NCBI GenBank assembly: GCA_951799405.1 | Contig: OX637359.1 | Location: 6,382,201-6,446,200, forward strand | DNA: 64,000 nt | Direction of reading: 5' to 3' | From: Agapetus fuscipes | Lineage: Eukaryota > Arthropoda > Insecta > Trichoptera > Glossosomatidae | Part shown: positions 47,513 to 60,400 of the stretch, piece after piece | How the letters are laid out: every line of letters begins with the position of its first letter | Position numbering within the stretch: position 1 is the stretch's first letter | Position numbers and translations under genes: made by a program | The notes under the pieces: generated by a model | Told to the model about the DNA's origin: nothing | What the model saw: only the letters and a program-made list of their open reading frames with translations | The model's database searches: none

Positions 47513-47662
47513 GGGTGTCTATTCACGATAGGGGATAGAGAAGACTCATCTCGATTTTCCCCGAAAAAGAAATAAAGGTATTGTGCCTCACAATACCATT
47601 TATTGCTTTTTCTGGTAAAATCAAAATGAATCTACTCTCTCCCCTATCGTGAATAGACACCC
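47513..47662. mobile_element. MITE, 150 bp
   Basis: Terminal inverted repeats of about 22 perfect bases, GGGTGTCTATTCACGATAGG, extended to about 45 bp with mismatches. Confidence 0.75.
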
Positions 47663-47888
47663 TGTCAAATTAAAAAAAAGAACAGCTACTGGTGCTGTGA
47701 AATGAAACATTTTCCCTGATTTTAGGGAAATACACAGTCAGGAATTATCCACTGTTTTTTTTAAGTGAAATTTCACAAAACGACACTTCAAATGTTGTCT
47801 TCTATTTTATTTTAGTGCGGATATATCCTGTGATCTCATTTCTTACTTTTAATACATGGGTCCATTTGTTCTTGTCAACAGGATTCAT

Positions 47889-48139
47889 TCTAATCTAATC
47901 TAATCTAATCTAAGCTGCAAAGATATATATCATTTAAGTTTTATATTAAATGCATTCCCACAAGCAGATATGTATAATTTCGCGCTAACACATGACGCAT
48001 GTGGACCTACAATATAAAAACCCAATCTCAAATGAACATAAGCCTTGCAACTCTTGCCGTCCTTCCCTGAAACAGAGGTGACATTGGCAAAGTGAACCAA
48101 TTTTTACATTATGGGTGGTCAGCCGCATAACAACCTATT
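47889..48139 (-). repeat. Family A repeat, GATTA-tail subfamily
   Basis: Full-length reverse copy with four TAATC units, just past the 3' end of the mannosidase gene. Confidence 0.85.
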
Positions 48140-48230
48140 CATTAAGATCAAATTTAAAAATATGATTCTAAAAATGAAATTGCAAAACCTTGAGTAAGAT
48201 CATTAAATCACCCATGAAAACTTTGATCTT

Positions 48231-48236
48231 TTTATT
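48231..48236 (-). promoter_or_regulatory. Poly(A) signal AATAAA for the mannosidase gene
   Basis: Reading on the minus strand, AATAAA occurs about 75 bp after the TAG at 48310, a typical distance for a short 3' UTR. Confidence 0.55.
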
Positions 48237-48309
48237 GGCTATGAATCCTAAAATATGGGGTAAAAATTGTATTTTGTTATTGGTATTATGAAATACCAAC
48301 ATTATGGGT

Positions 48310-48459
48310 CTACCGATAGATGAAGAAAGAGCTGATCTCCATTGGGCACAGAGACAGCGTGGTAGCGGGGTCTACAGAAGCTCCCAAGTATAAGAATGAC
48401 AAGGAGGCATTGTTCATCTCGTCAATCTCTGATACAGGAACCAAGTCGGATATTTTAAT
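48310..48459 (-). CDS. MAN2A1: GH38 mannosidase terminal exon
   Basis: 49 codons plus [23 protein letters not shown] through [15 protein letters not shown]. The PMEISSF motif near the C-terminus is conserved. NAS is a potential N-glycosylation site. Confidence 0.93.
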   Translation of the reverse strand: MKISDLVPVSEIDEMNNASLSFLYLGASVDPATTLSLCPMEISSFFIYR

Positions 48460-51400
48460 CTGAAAAAAGAAAGGATCAATTAGCAATTTCTTATCAAACT
48501 TTAACAGTTAATATAAAGATGATTTATTCGGTGAGCATGATTTTTGTGTGAATCACATTTAAAGACACCTCTGCAAAGCTTGGTCATCGCTATAGAAAGT
48601 GTAAATTTTTAAGGAAAACCCAGTTGCTGTAAGGCTGGATGGATCTTTGGTAACCAGTCTTTGGTAAAATCAGTTGAATTTTCATCGCAGCCAAGAGGGA
48701 ATTGTGAAAATTACTCTTTTTTTTCAATGTCCGAATCAAACTCACAACCTTTCGTCACTCGAGACCGTAGCATCAACCACACGCTGGACAACAAGCTAGT
48801 CTCCTACCTAACAACTTTACGGTTTATTTATAAGCCTACTCTGAAACAAAGTTTTAATTGTTTCCTTCCAAAGTGAAAAGAAGGCAGTTCTACCCGAGTT
48901 TTGGTCAAAAAAGAAAGACAAAGAATCCAGTTATTTAACATTTTCGCTTCTGAATATTCTGGCTACATGAATGCCTGCAGTACGGAATATTTCTTCGAAC
49001 ACATTTTTTTTTTAATTTATTGATTTCCTACCATAGTTGATTGACGACACTTCAACAGTCGCATGCATTAGTTATTCAAGAACAAAAATCACAAAAGTGC
49101 AGCACATATTCCAACTGGCAGTCTTTTGAATTCTTGAACACAGATGTCAGGGATAAGTCCAAAGTTGGATGACGTCTATGATTGACAGCCGCACTGTGTG
49201 CAAGTTTACACTTGACGCCTATGCGTGTCACCCGCAGTTGAAGGGTTAAAGAAGCAGATGTGTGCAGGTAGTTCCTTTACCTGTCCATCGCTGACTGGGA
49301 ACTGTTTCAGCAGGTCTTCACTATTGAAGCACATGTCCAGCTGTTGCCTGTGCAGAACAATGCCCCGACCATTCTTTGTCTTTGCACCTTTAGGCTGTAA
49401 AGTTTTCAAAGGGTTAAAACTATGTTATAATCAATCAAACATTGTTAGCAATGAGTCATATGGATGGTGCTGTTTACAATTGAATCAAGGTTAATATATG
49501 CGGTGCCCTCAAACCCTTCTACCCATCATGTATGTGTCAGAAGGATCCATCACAGTACACTAAATAGCTTTAGTTATTTGTCATTCCGTCCTTGACTTAT
49601 AGGTTGGTATGAGGCTGACCCCCCATTCTGTAAAAAATGGTTCACTTTGCCGATGTCACTCCTGTTTCAGGGAATCTATATAATCTATAATCTAAGGGCC
49701 CTACCTCACCGGGATGCCATGGCGGCGTCGCCGGCTGCGTATCCAAACAATTCATATTACAATGTATGACAGGTAACTCACTTGGCGACGGGTTGGCTAC
49801 GTCGCCAATTTGGAAGCGTAGCCACGATTGTCGGGTCCCTGTGTGGAGACTGGCGACCGTGGCGACCTGGCGACGTCGCCAGTAAAATGAACACGAGCAA
49901 GCTGCGGCTCACTCACTCAGTGTCCAACCAGCCGCCAAGATGGACGCAAAATGAGTTTCAATACAAAAAGATTCATTGTAGAAATTCAAAATCGACTATG
50001 TTTATGGGATTCCGCCATAAATTGTTCCGATCGTAATTTAAAAATAAAACGTTGGAACGAAATAGTTAATTTATTCAAAGAAAAAGACGAGATGACGGTG
50101 GTTTTGAAAAAACACCACTTCGACTTCGATCTGATATAAAAGGATAGACCCATAACTTCTGAGGTTTCTTCTTTTTAAACTTTTTGCGACGCACATAATA
50201 AATAAGTGCGATTTCTTCTATGCACGAAGCGTCCATTCTCGATACGAGGGAGAACTTAATTGACAGATGGTCGCCACTGGCTACTCCATTTGGCGACCGT
50301 AGGTAGCCAGAGGTAGCCATGGCTACGTAGCCGGCGACGTCGCCATGGCATCCCGGTGAGGTAGGGCCCTAAGTTGCAAGGATATATTCATTCAAAGCTC
50401 TCAGATGTATGCCCACAAACAAACATGTGTAGTTTGCGCTTACAAATGCTGATTGTGTACTTACAAATAAAATCCAAACCTCAAATGAACATAAGCCCTG
50501 CAACTCTTGCCGACATTCCCTGAAACAGGGGTGACATTGGCAAAGTGAACCATTTTTTACAGTATGGGTGGTCAGCCTCATACCAACCTATAAGTCAAGG
50601 AAGGTCAGCAAAAATTACAGGGGTTATGTTCATTTGAGGCTTGGATTTTAATTTGTAAGTACACATTCAGCATTTGTAAGCGCGAACTTACACATATCTT
50701 TTTGTGGGCATGTATTTGATATGAGCTTTAAATGTTAATATATCCTTGCATTTAAGATTATGGATTATAGTTTTTCTCTAAAACACGCGAGTGTTGTTGC
50801 CAAGAGAAAGCTTCTTGGCTTCCAAAATATGTCATACTCCCATAGGTCCATGTCATCTATATCTAAATCTAAATCTAAGCTGCAAAGATATGTATCATTT
50901 GAGATTCATATTAAATGCATTCCCACAAGCAGACACGTACCTGTCTTGATCCCCGCGGCTATAACACTGACTGTGTGGACCCACAATTTAAAAAACCCAA
51001 TCTCAAATGAACATAAGCCCAGCAACTTTTGCCGTCCTTCCCTGCAACAGTGGAGACATTGGCAAAGTGAACCATTTTTTACAGTATGGGTGGTCAGCCT
51101 CATACCAACTCAAAGTCAAGGAGGTCAAGAGCAATGTTTATCAATCTTTTTTATATATATGACAATCCTTTAGAGCTCTTCGTAAGAGAAACCGCATATA
51201 TCTGCCAATATTTCCTGTAACAGCTCTTGGTTGTTTGTTTCTCGAGTATATTGATGGTCATTAGTAATGGTTGTTTACCGTTGCCAAGACGTCGTCTCTG
51301 TATGATGCAATGTTGATGTCCACTCCCGCCTCCACTACCATGGGAGAGAACCCAGCATGCAAGTTTGTTCCTTGGGGCTCCTCTGGGCCAGCCCTACAAC

Positions 51401-54400
51401 AAAATACAGCATTAGACGGAGGTAGGAAGCAAAGGAGAGTTTACATAAATTTATTGAACTACACTTGTTGGTTTGTGGGCATACATCTGAGAGCTTTAAA
51501 TGAATATATCCTTGCAACTTAGATTATAGATTATAGATTATAGATATTCAAACATTCACATGTATGCCATAATCGCTCTTTTACACAAATACTAAATACT
51601 TTCGTGCAGCAGTATCGAAGGTGCACATTTATTTATTTGCTTTACTTTTTGCTTAAATTTGCTATGATCATCACCAACCTGGCACAAGAAGAAGAAGAGT
51701 TATTGTAAGCATTTTCACACTTAAAAATTCTTCTGTATAATATCAGAACAATTCTGTAATAATGCATTCTACCAAGCCTTGGCAGCTGTTGTCTGGTGTA
51801 AGACTGTCAAGTCTAAGCTTGCCTTCATTTGCTTGCGATGGCTTGGGACGTTTTGCTGTCAGCAATGCAGCACGCTCCCCGAAGGCTGTTCTTTGCTGAG
51901 CGCTCACAGTGCCGAAGCGAGCAACCCGAACACAACCCAGCTAATTGTCTGATTTGCCCTGCATACATGTGATAATAGAAAGTATAAGCTCACCTCTCTG
52001 GTCCTCCGTCTCCTGAGTAGAAGAGAGGAATGAAGGGGTTCAGCAGGGTCTGGGAGCTGACGTGACCTGACAGGGACAGCTGCCCTGATGGATGATCCTC
52101 AGCCGCACCCTGAAATCACATAAACCATACTTACTATTAGGCATCATATTTTACACTAAAGAGTGTCTTTCCGGGATTTGTTGCCATTGTCTATTGGGAT
52201 TCTTGGGCCCTTTAACGATAACTTTGACCCTGGTTCAGCAAATGTCAGTGGGTAATTATTAATTGATAATCCAGTAAAATAACAAAATTATGAGTATTGA
52301 TTGGTTAATCCCTGTTTCTTGCCAGACTGGTGTATTGCATGCTTCTTCACAAATTTATTTCTAAAAAATACTAATAATAAAGTATTTTTTGTTGAATATC
52401 TTACTCTGCACTTCTGATCAGCCCTGCTCTCCAGGATTATCCTGAAGATGTGCTGGGTGGGATGGTTGTCCAGGACTCCCTGAGCCATTCCTCTGTTGTC
52501 GTCCTGGTTTAATCTACGGTCTTGCATAACCTGAAAAATCACAGCACACATTACAAGCAGTATATTACAAGTAGTCTGGTCGATAGCTCCTACTATGTTA
52601 GGCATTAAAAAAAACCTTATTTCATTGTCTTTTGAGATAAAAATTCGGATAGGAGATTTGTATCTTTGGAAATATTTGATATCAAAACTGAGAGTTGGGT
52701 GGCTGGATTACGGCAGAAAATTGCCGGCACTCTAAAGGTTAAAGGAAAAATAGAGTATCAAAGAGTTGTTGGGAGGTGAAGAATTTCAAGGCTGAGAAAC
52801 ATCCAGGACTGGACGGGATGGAGGACTGTGGAGGAGCCGTTCAGAAGGGCTTATATTCAAGTGATAGTCAACATCGGGAGGACCTGATAAAAAAATGTAT
52901 CTATGTGATAAAATGAATGCTTTACCTCGATTTGTCCGGGCTGCAGTGCCGCCACACCCAGAGAGGTGGAGGTGAGGAGAGTCAGCCTCAGTTTCTCATC
53001 TTCTATGTAAGCAGCGGCTGGGAGAGGATAGAAGTTGGCCTGCAGGGGCAGCTTAGGGAAGCGCTTCCTTCTGATCATCTGGAAGTGTCAACAGGCAAAT
53101 CAATCAAAATGTTGAGTCTACTGATACTTATTGGCCTGCACATTCTAACAAATAAAGCTTTTTTATTTCAAGTGTATTTGATATTTACCTGTAGGCCATT
53201 CAAGTCTGTGTAGAACCTGTCGTTGTTGTTGATGCTGGTGGACAGCCTCATGGCCAGCTCCAGGTTGTGAGCTGAGGACACGTCCACCAGGTTCATGACT
53301 TCCAGGCCCAGGGAGTCAGCCCCAGAGCTGCTGTACAAGCTCACCTGAAGCAACAAATATAAGTCACAAATATCTTCATTTCACTTGCAAGTTTCAAACG
53401 GTTAACAGATGAATGAGATTTAGATGGACCCCTAACTTCCTAGGACTTTCCTCAAGCCACACTGACACTCAGATCAAAACCCATTTCAAAATGAATAGTA
53501 AGAGAAAATGGGACCCTATGGCTGTATACATACTAACACTAAGCTAAGTAAAATAGGAAAGTATAATAACCATTAAGAGTGCTGAATCAAAGGTGGTTAA
53601 ATTAAATTTGTTGCTATATCCTTTGTTGCTATATGTTCCTTGACTTATAGGTTGTTATGCGGCTGACCACCCATAATATAAAAAATTGGTTCACTTTGCC
53701 AATGTCACCCCTGTTTCAGGGAAGGACGGCAAGAGTTGCAGGGCTTATGTTCATTTGAGATTGGGTTTTTATATTGTAGGTCCACATGCGGCATGTGTTA
53801 GCGCGAAATTATACATGTCTGCTTGTGGGAATGCATTTAATATAAATCTTAAGGTGTATTTGAGACCAAAAACAACTTTGGCTATTCAAAAAAATATTTA
53901 TAGGGTTAGCTTTCTATATATTTAAAAGAATTGAAAATATATTTTTTTATTTTTTTTTCCTTCAAATCAGCTGGTAATATGCCAAAAACCATTTAAAAAA
54001 GGCTGACTTTCCAGCGCGACTCACTTGTTATTCATAAATATTTCAATGCCAAATATTTCATTTTTCGATAAAGTATTTATTCAGTTAAATTGAGACGATT
54101 TTCGAAAATTCATTTTTTACTTATTTACTGAGTTATAAATTTTGTTTCAAAATGTGTTTACGTAATATTTTTTTGTACGCGTTTTTAGTTCCTCCTGATC
54201 ATTTTCCGCAAATATCACATCGTGGTTAAGTGAAACAAATGTTTTTAATTGTTTTCGTACATATTTTATTTGTCTAACAAAAAGAGGTAACATGTAAAGG
54301 CCTCTTGTAATTTTCGATTTTTGTTAATTTTCTATTTTTTACATAGATGGCGTTGGCCTATCCAATTTGATGGTTAGGCCGACAGAGGTGAAAAAACAGT

Positions 54401-57400
54401 TTTCTTGAAGACCGATCGGGACACATGTATACATTATGTTCACATATTATATACGTATAAAATATGCAATAGGTATATGTGTAAATAAAATATACAGAAT
54501 ACGCGTAAAAATTCCGATATATGTTGACGGTACGACGGAAAAGAGACATGAACACCATGTCGAGTCGATAGAGTCGATAATAATATAATTTTGTATTCAT
54601 TTTCAGGATTCCACGACATATCGATAAAAGACAATTCGTCCAACGATTACTCGGCCATAGACAAATCGGTCACACGACACTTCGTCCTCACGACTTTTCG
54701 GCAAACGAAATTTCGGTCAAAGACAAATCGGTCAACGACAACTCGTCCAACAACAACTCGGCCATAGACAAATCGGTCACACGACACTTCGTCTACACGA
54801 CTTTTCGGCCAACGACATTTCGGTCAAAGACAAATCGGTCAACGACAACCCGTCCAAAGACAACTCGGCCATAGACAAATCGGTCACACGACACTTCGTC
54901 CACACGACTTTTCGACCAACGACTTTTCGGTCAACGACATTTCGGTCAAAGACAAATCGGTCAACGACAGCCCGTCCAAAGACCCGGCCATAGACAAGTC
55001 GGTCACACGACACTCCGTCCACACGACTTTTCGGCCAACAACATTTCGGTCAAAGACAAATCGGTCAACGACAACCCGTCCAAAGACAAGTCGGTCACAC
55101 GACACTCCGTCCACACGACTTTTCGGCCAATGACATTTCGGTCAAAGACAAATCGGTCAACGACAACCCGTCCAAAGACAAGTCGGTCACATGACACTCC
55201 GTCCACACGACTTTTCGGCCAATGACATTTCGGTCAAAGACAAATCGGTCAACGACAACCCGTCCAAAGACAAGTCGGTCACATGACACTCCGTCCACAC
55301 GACTTTTCGGCCAATGACATTTCGGTCAACGACAACCCGTCCAAAGACAAGTCGGTCACACGACACTCCGTCCACACGACTTTTCGGCCAATGACATTTC
55401 GGTCAAAGACAAATCGGTCAACGACAACCCGTCCAAAGACAAGTCGGTCACACGACACTCCGTCCACACGACTTTTCGGCCAACGACATTTCGGTCAAAG
55501 ACAAATCGGTCAACGACAACCTGTCCAAAGACAACTCGGCCATAGACAAGTCGGTCACACGACACTCCGTCCACACGACTTTTCGGCCAACGACATTTCG
55601 GTCAAAGACAAATCGGTCAACGACAGCCCGTCCAAAGACCCGGCCATAGACAAGTCGGTCACACGACACTCCGTCCACACGACTTTTCGGCCAACGACAT
55701 TTCGGTCCAAGACAAATCGGTCAACGACAACCCGTCCAAAGACCCGGCCATAGACAAGTCGGTCACACGACACTCCGTCCACACGACTTTTCGGCTAACG
55801 ACATTTCGGTCAAAGACAAATCGGTCAACGACAACCCGTCCAAAGACAACTCGGCCATAGACAAATCGGTCACACGACACTTCGTCCACACGACTTTTCG
55901 GCCAACGACTTTTCGGTCAACGACATTTCGGTCAATGACATTTCGGTCACATACAATATATGGTATTCAACCGGTCCGTAGTCTTATGATTTACACTTCT
56001 GACTCGTAAATGGAAGATTGTGTTTAGAGGGCTCTTGAGGTGTGATACACAAAAAAACAGCGCTCACCAAATAAATCATCCTAATTTTATTATTATTATT
56101 GTGGGTTCGAATTCCAGCGGAGCACAAAAAAATATAAGTACCATTTATATTTTCAAATATGCCCTTTGCTTGGTGACAAAAAATCATATACCTTTCCCAA
56201 AGCCCGGTCACTAAAGGTCCATCCAGCATTAGAGCAACTGGGTCTTGCTTAAGAATTGGTAATTTCTACAGCGACGACCAAGCTCGCAGAGGGCTCTTGA
56301 GGTGTGATACACACAAAAACAACGCTCACCAAATAAATCATTATTTTTTTTTAATTGTCGAAATAACGAATCGTGAAAATAAATAGTTTGTTAACGAACA
56401 GGTTTTCTAAGATATTCTGTGGAGCACATCTATATGTGACCGAAAGTCGTTTGAACGAAATTTCGTGTGAACGAAAAAACCTTTCCCAATGACCGGTCAC
56501 CAAAGGTCCATCCAGCTTTACTTTTTCCAGCAACTGGGTCTTGCTTGACAATTGGCGCTTTGTAGCGACGATGACCAAGCTCGTAAAAATGTCGATAGCT
56601 CAATTGGTAGAATGCTTGCATTCCATGCCGAGAGCAAGGGTTCGATCTCAAGGCTTACTCAGCCTTCACAAGAAATGAGAACCAGCCCCCTCGGGAGCTG
56701 GGAAACCCCCACTTCAAATGAAGTGGTTGGTGTAAAGCCGGCCACTTTACCTCTAAAAATAAATAGGTCCCGAATCCCGAAGTGACACTAAATACTGTAA
56801 CTTCTAACTATAAAAAATAACTATGTAACTACTAACTTTATAGTGTAACTACACATAATGTGTAGCTTAGTTGCGTTCTGTGCTCCGCCGGGAATTGAAC
56901 TTACAACCTTCCGATTAAGAGTTGGAAGCGTAGTCAATAGACTAAGGACCGATCTTTTTGCACGCATTTGGAAAAAAAATGTCGAATTCTAAGAAATATT
57001 ATTATTTATTATATAAGAAGTAGGTAGGTACCTTTTGTTGGTATAACTTTTTCCTCGCTGACGCTATTCTGCTGGCCATGTTGTGCTATTATTGTTATTT
57101 GAGATGCAGGTGTTTTCTTATGTAGGGCTGTCAAAAATATATTGTCTTCATGCGTGAAATTAATTTTAATTTTTTTTTTCATTACTTTGGTTTAGCTCAA
57201 AATCTATAATCTATAAATCGCTATTGCCATTTACGGCTCATATTTAATGCATAACCACAAGCAGGCACATTTAAGTTCGTGTTTACACATGTTGTACAAT
57301 AACAGTAAAAAATATAATATCAGGATGATTTATTCGGTGAGCGCTGTTTTTGTGTGAATCACACCCTCCTCCTTCGAGCCCTCTGCGAGCTTGGTCGTCG

Positions 57401-60400
57401 CTGTAGAAAGCTCCAATTCTCATGCAAGACCCAGTTGGTGTAAAGCCGGATCGACCTATGGTGACCGACCTTTGACAAAGACAGATTAATTTTGCAACCC
57501 AACGAAGAGCAAATATTAAAAATGAAATCTTTTTTTTGAGCTCCGCCGGAATTCGAACCCACTTCCTTCCGATCCGGATTCAAAGTTTTAACCACTAGAC
57601 TGCGGGCCGGTCTGCCTTTTTATGTGTCTTTATCTACAAAATAAACCAAATCTCACATGAACATGAACTTAGCAACTCTTATCGCCCTGTTTTGAAATCG
57701 GGGTGGCAATTGCAAAAGTGAACCAAGTTTTTTTCTGTATGGTTGTCAGCCTCATACCAAACAACTAGTTAAGGTTAATAATTATAGGCATTATTTCTTT
57801 TAAAATTACTCACCTTTGATATCTCTTTAAATATTAATTTATATTGACAGACTGCATTTGCGTCAACCCTTGTGAGTGATAAAAAATATATGCATGTGTC
57901 AGTTTGTGTAGTGGTGTGAGAAAAACTAACACACTGTTTTTTTTTTTGTACATTGATGGGATAGCTCCAAAACTTAATATATACATTTTGTATTATTTTC
58001 AAAACAATTCAAAGATTTCAATTAATGATATTTCAAAATAAAATTGACAGTTAATTGTGACCGGTTTGTAGTTCAGTAGTAACACTTCGAACTCTGAATG
58101 GAAGGTTGTGGGTACGATTCCCGGTGGAGCAAAAAAAAAAACATTTATATTTTCAAATTTTCTCGTCGCTGGGTTGAAAATTCATAAACCTTGACCAAAG
58201 ACCGGTCATCAAAAGGTCTATCCAGCCTTACAGCCACTGGGTCTTGCTTGAGAATTGGCGCTTTCTAGAGCGACGACCAAGCTCGCAGAGGGCTCTTGAG
58301 GTGTGATACACACAAAAACAACGCTCACCAAATAAATCATTATTTTTTTGAATTGTCGAAATAACGAATCGTGAAAATAAATAGTTTGTTAACGAACAGG
58401 TTTTCTAAGATATTCTGTGGAGCACATCTATATGTGACCGAAAGTCGTTTGAACGAAATTTCGTGTGAACGAAAAAACCTTTCCCAATGACCGGTCACCA
58501 AAGGTCCATCCAGCTTTACTTTATCCAGCAACTGGGTCTTGCTTGACAATTGGCGCTTTGTAACACATAAAAACAGCGCTCACCAATTAAATCAGCCTAT
58601 TTTTTATTTTTTTAAATAACCTCGATTTGGAGATCCCTACGTTTGACAGTATGCCAATGTATTATAATGACCGGATAGCAGACAAAGTGAATAATATCAA
58701 TGTATTGGTAGGGTCTGGCCGTCTTAGTGTGGAATTGTAGAAAAAAATATTATTATTTTAGCTAGCACATCTGCCGGCACACAGTCAAAGTTAAACATTA
58801 TAAAAAAGTGCTAACCTTATTTAGTTACGACATTTATCAACAGATTACGAATTTTACGATTTTTTACGAATTCCGTGTATCTATAACTCCCTCTTAAATG
58901 ATATATATCTTTGCAGCTTAGATTAGATTAGATTATCCACAAATCACGCTAAGATGGTTAGGAAACGCGTGAGCACTGGTTTTATACTAACAAAAGCCAA
59001 AACATTTCATCCTATTTAGCTGCAAGCGTTTAATTTGTTTTATTGTGAAAAAACAAAGTACATTGATAAAAAAGAGCCCAACAGTCATTTAAACTATGAA
59101 ATTCAAATTTTTAGTTTGTAATTTTATGATGAAAGATAGTCAGGAAAACAGGTTTACATAAAAATTTCAGGAAACCTTTGTATCATCTGCACACGCTAGG
59201 CCTACACTTAGGATGCCAGATTTTTGTCTCAAAAACAGTGCTGAATGTATGTTCAAATGACAAAGACTGGTCGGAAGGCCCAGGCTGTGGTGGAAGGATA
59301 GAGTGAGGAGAGATGCCACACAGCTTCCGCAGGTGGCAAGTTGGAGGACGGCTGCAAGGGACTCCAAATGAGTTGGATGAACAGAATTTGTGAGGTTGAG
59401 GCTTGATTTGAGCTGAAGAAATGGGGATAGAGGTTGGATGAATGCTCACGGTATGTTGCACGTGAGGCAGCTGCACTTGCATCCTGGCTATGATGGCTCC
59501 CTCGATGATGGTGATGATGGGGCTGGGGTTGTCATTCTTCACGATGATCCCGTCTGTGCCGGGCAAGAACAAGTACCCCCCACTCCTGTCACCAGTCTGC
59601 CTTGTTCCATACCTAAGTAATACAACAAAAAATTGTATTGTATTGTATCTCAGAAAACACAAGAAACATATTTGCAAAAAAAAAAACCCAACTAAGCTAC
59701 ACATCAGTGGTGAAGGGTGCCATACAAGCCGGTTCCCATCGGCTTCCCTTTTAAAATGATGTAACAAAGTAGTTAAAAAATATAGGCACAAAGTAAAAAA
59801 ATACATTTAAAACCAAAGAAACAATACGTATTTTCCCCATTGAAACCATGCAGTCTACTTTATTATCATTTTTGCCTCATTTTAAACGGGAAACCGATGG
59901 GAATCGGCTTGTATGGCACCCTTCGCCACTGCTACACATTTAGTGTAACTTCTTGCCTGCGTTATCCCCGAAAGGTTCGCATGTGGCGATTCGGGACCTA
60001 TTTATTTTTACGGGTAAGGGGGCCGGCCTCACACCAACCCCTTTTAGTTAAAGTGGGGGTTTCCCAGCTCCCGGGGGGCTGGTTCTCATTTCTTGTGAAG
60101 GCTGAGTACACCTTGGGATCGAACCCTTGCATGGAATGCAAGCATTCTACCAATTGAGCTATCAACCTTTTTACGAGCTTGGTCGTGGTCGCTACAAAGC
60201 GCCAATTCTCAAGCAAGACCCAGTTGTTGTAAGGCTTGATGGACCTTTTGATGACCGATCTTTGGTAAAGGTTTATGAATTTTTCAACCCAGCAAAGAGC
60301 AAATTTGAAAATATAACTGGTATATTGTTTGTGCTCCGCCGATTGCACCCTAACCCACTTTGAAATGCGTTATCAACCAAAGTGCTTGAAATTGATAAAT

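Larger units (their letters stand above)
49675..50602 (-). repeat. Family A repeat split by a PIF/Harbinger-like element
   Basis: Tail 49675-49695 and body 50373-50602 form one reverse copy interrupted at TAA. Confidence 0.85.
49590..50768 (+). repeat. Family A repeat split by a nested insertion
   Basis: 49590-49674 and 50603-50768 join at GGAA into one normal 251-bp forward copy. The interrupting reverse copy is flanked by GGAA (49671-49674 and 50599-50602). Confidence 0.8.

Noticed and set aside
50760..51173. 137-codon + strand frame
   Set aside because: Composed mostly of a family A repeat; no protein similarity.
54640..55960. Many overlapping reading frames encoding five-residue repeats
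   Set aside because: Produced by a 15-bp tandem repeat in which every frame tends to stay open; no start context or conservation.
54640..55960. CRISPR-like array
   Set aside because: Units are contiguous tandem subunits without unique spacers, in an animal intron.
59183..59806. 207-codon minus-strand frame as a separate gene
   Set aside because: Only 59450-59612 is mannosidase exon; the rest reads through intron in the same frame by chance.
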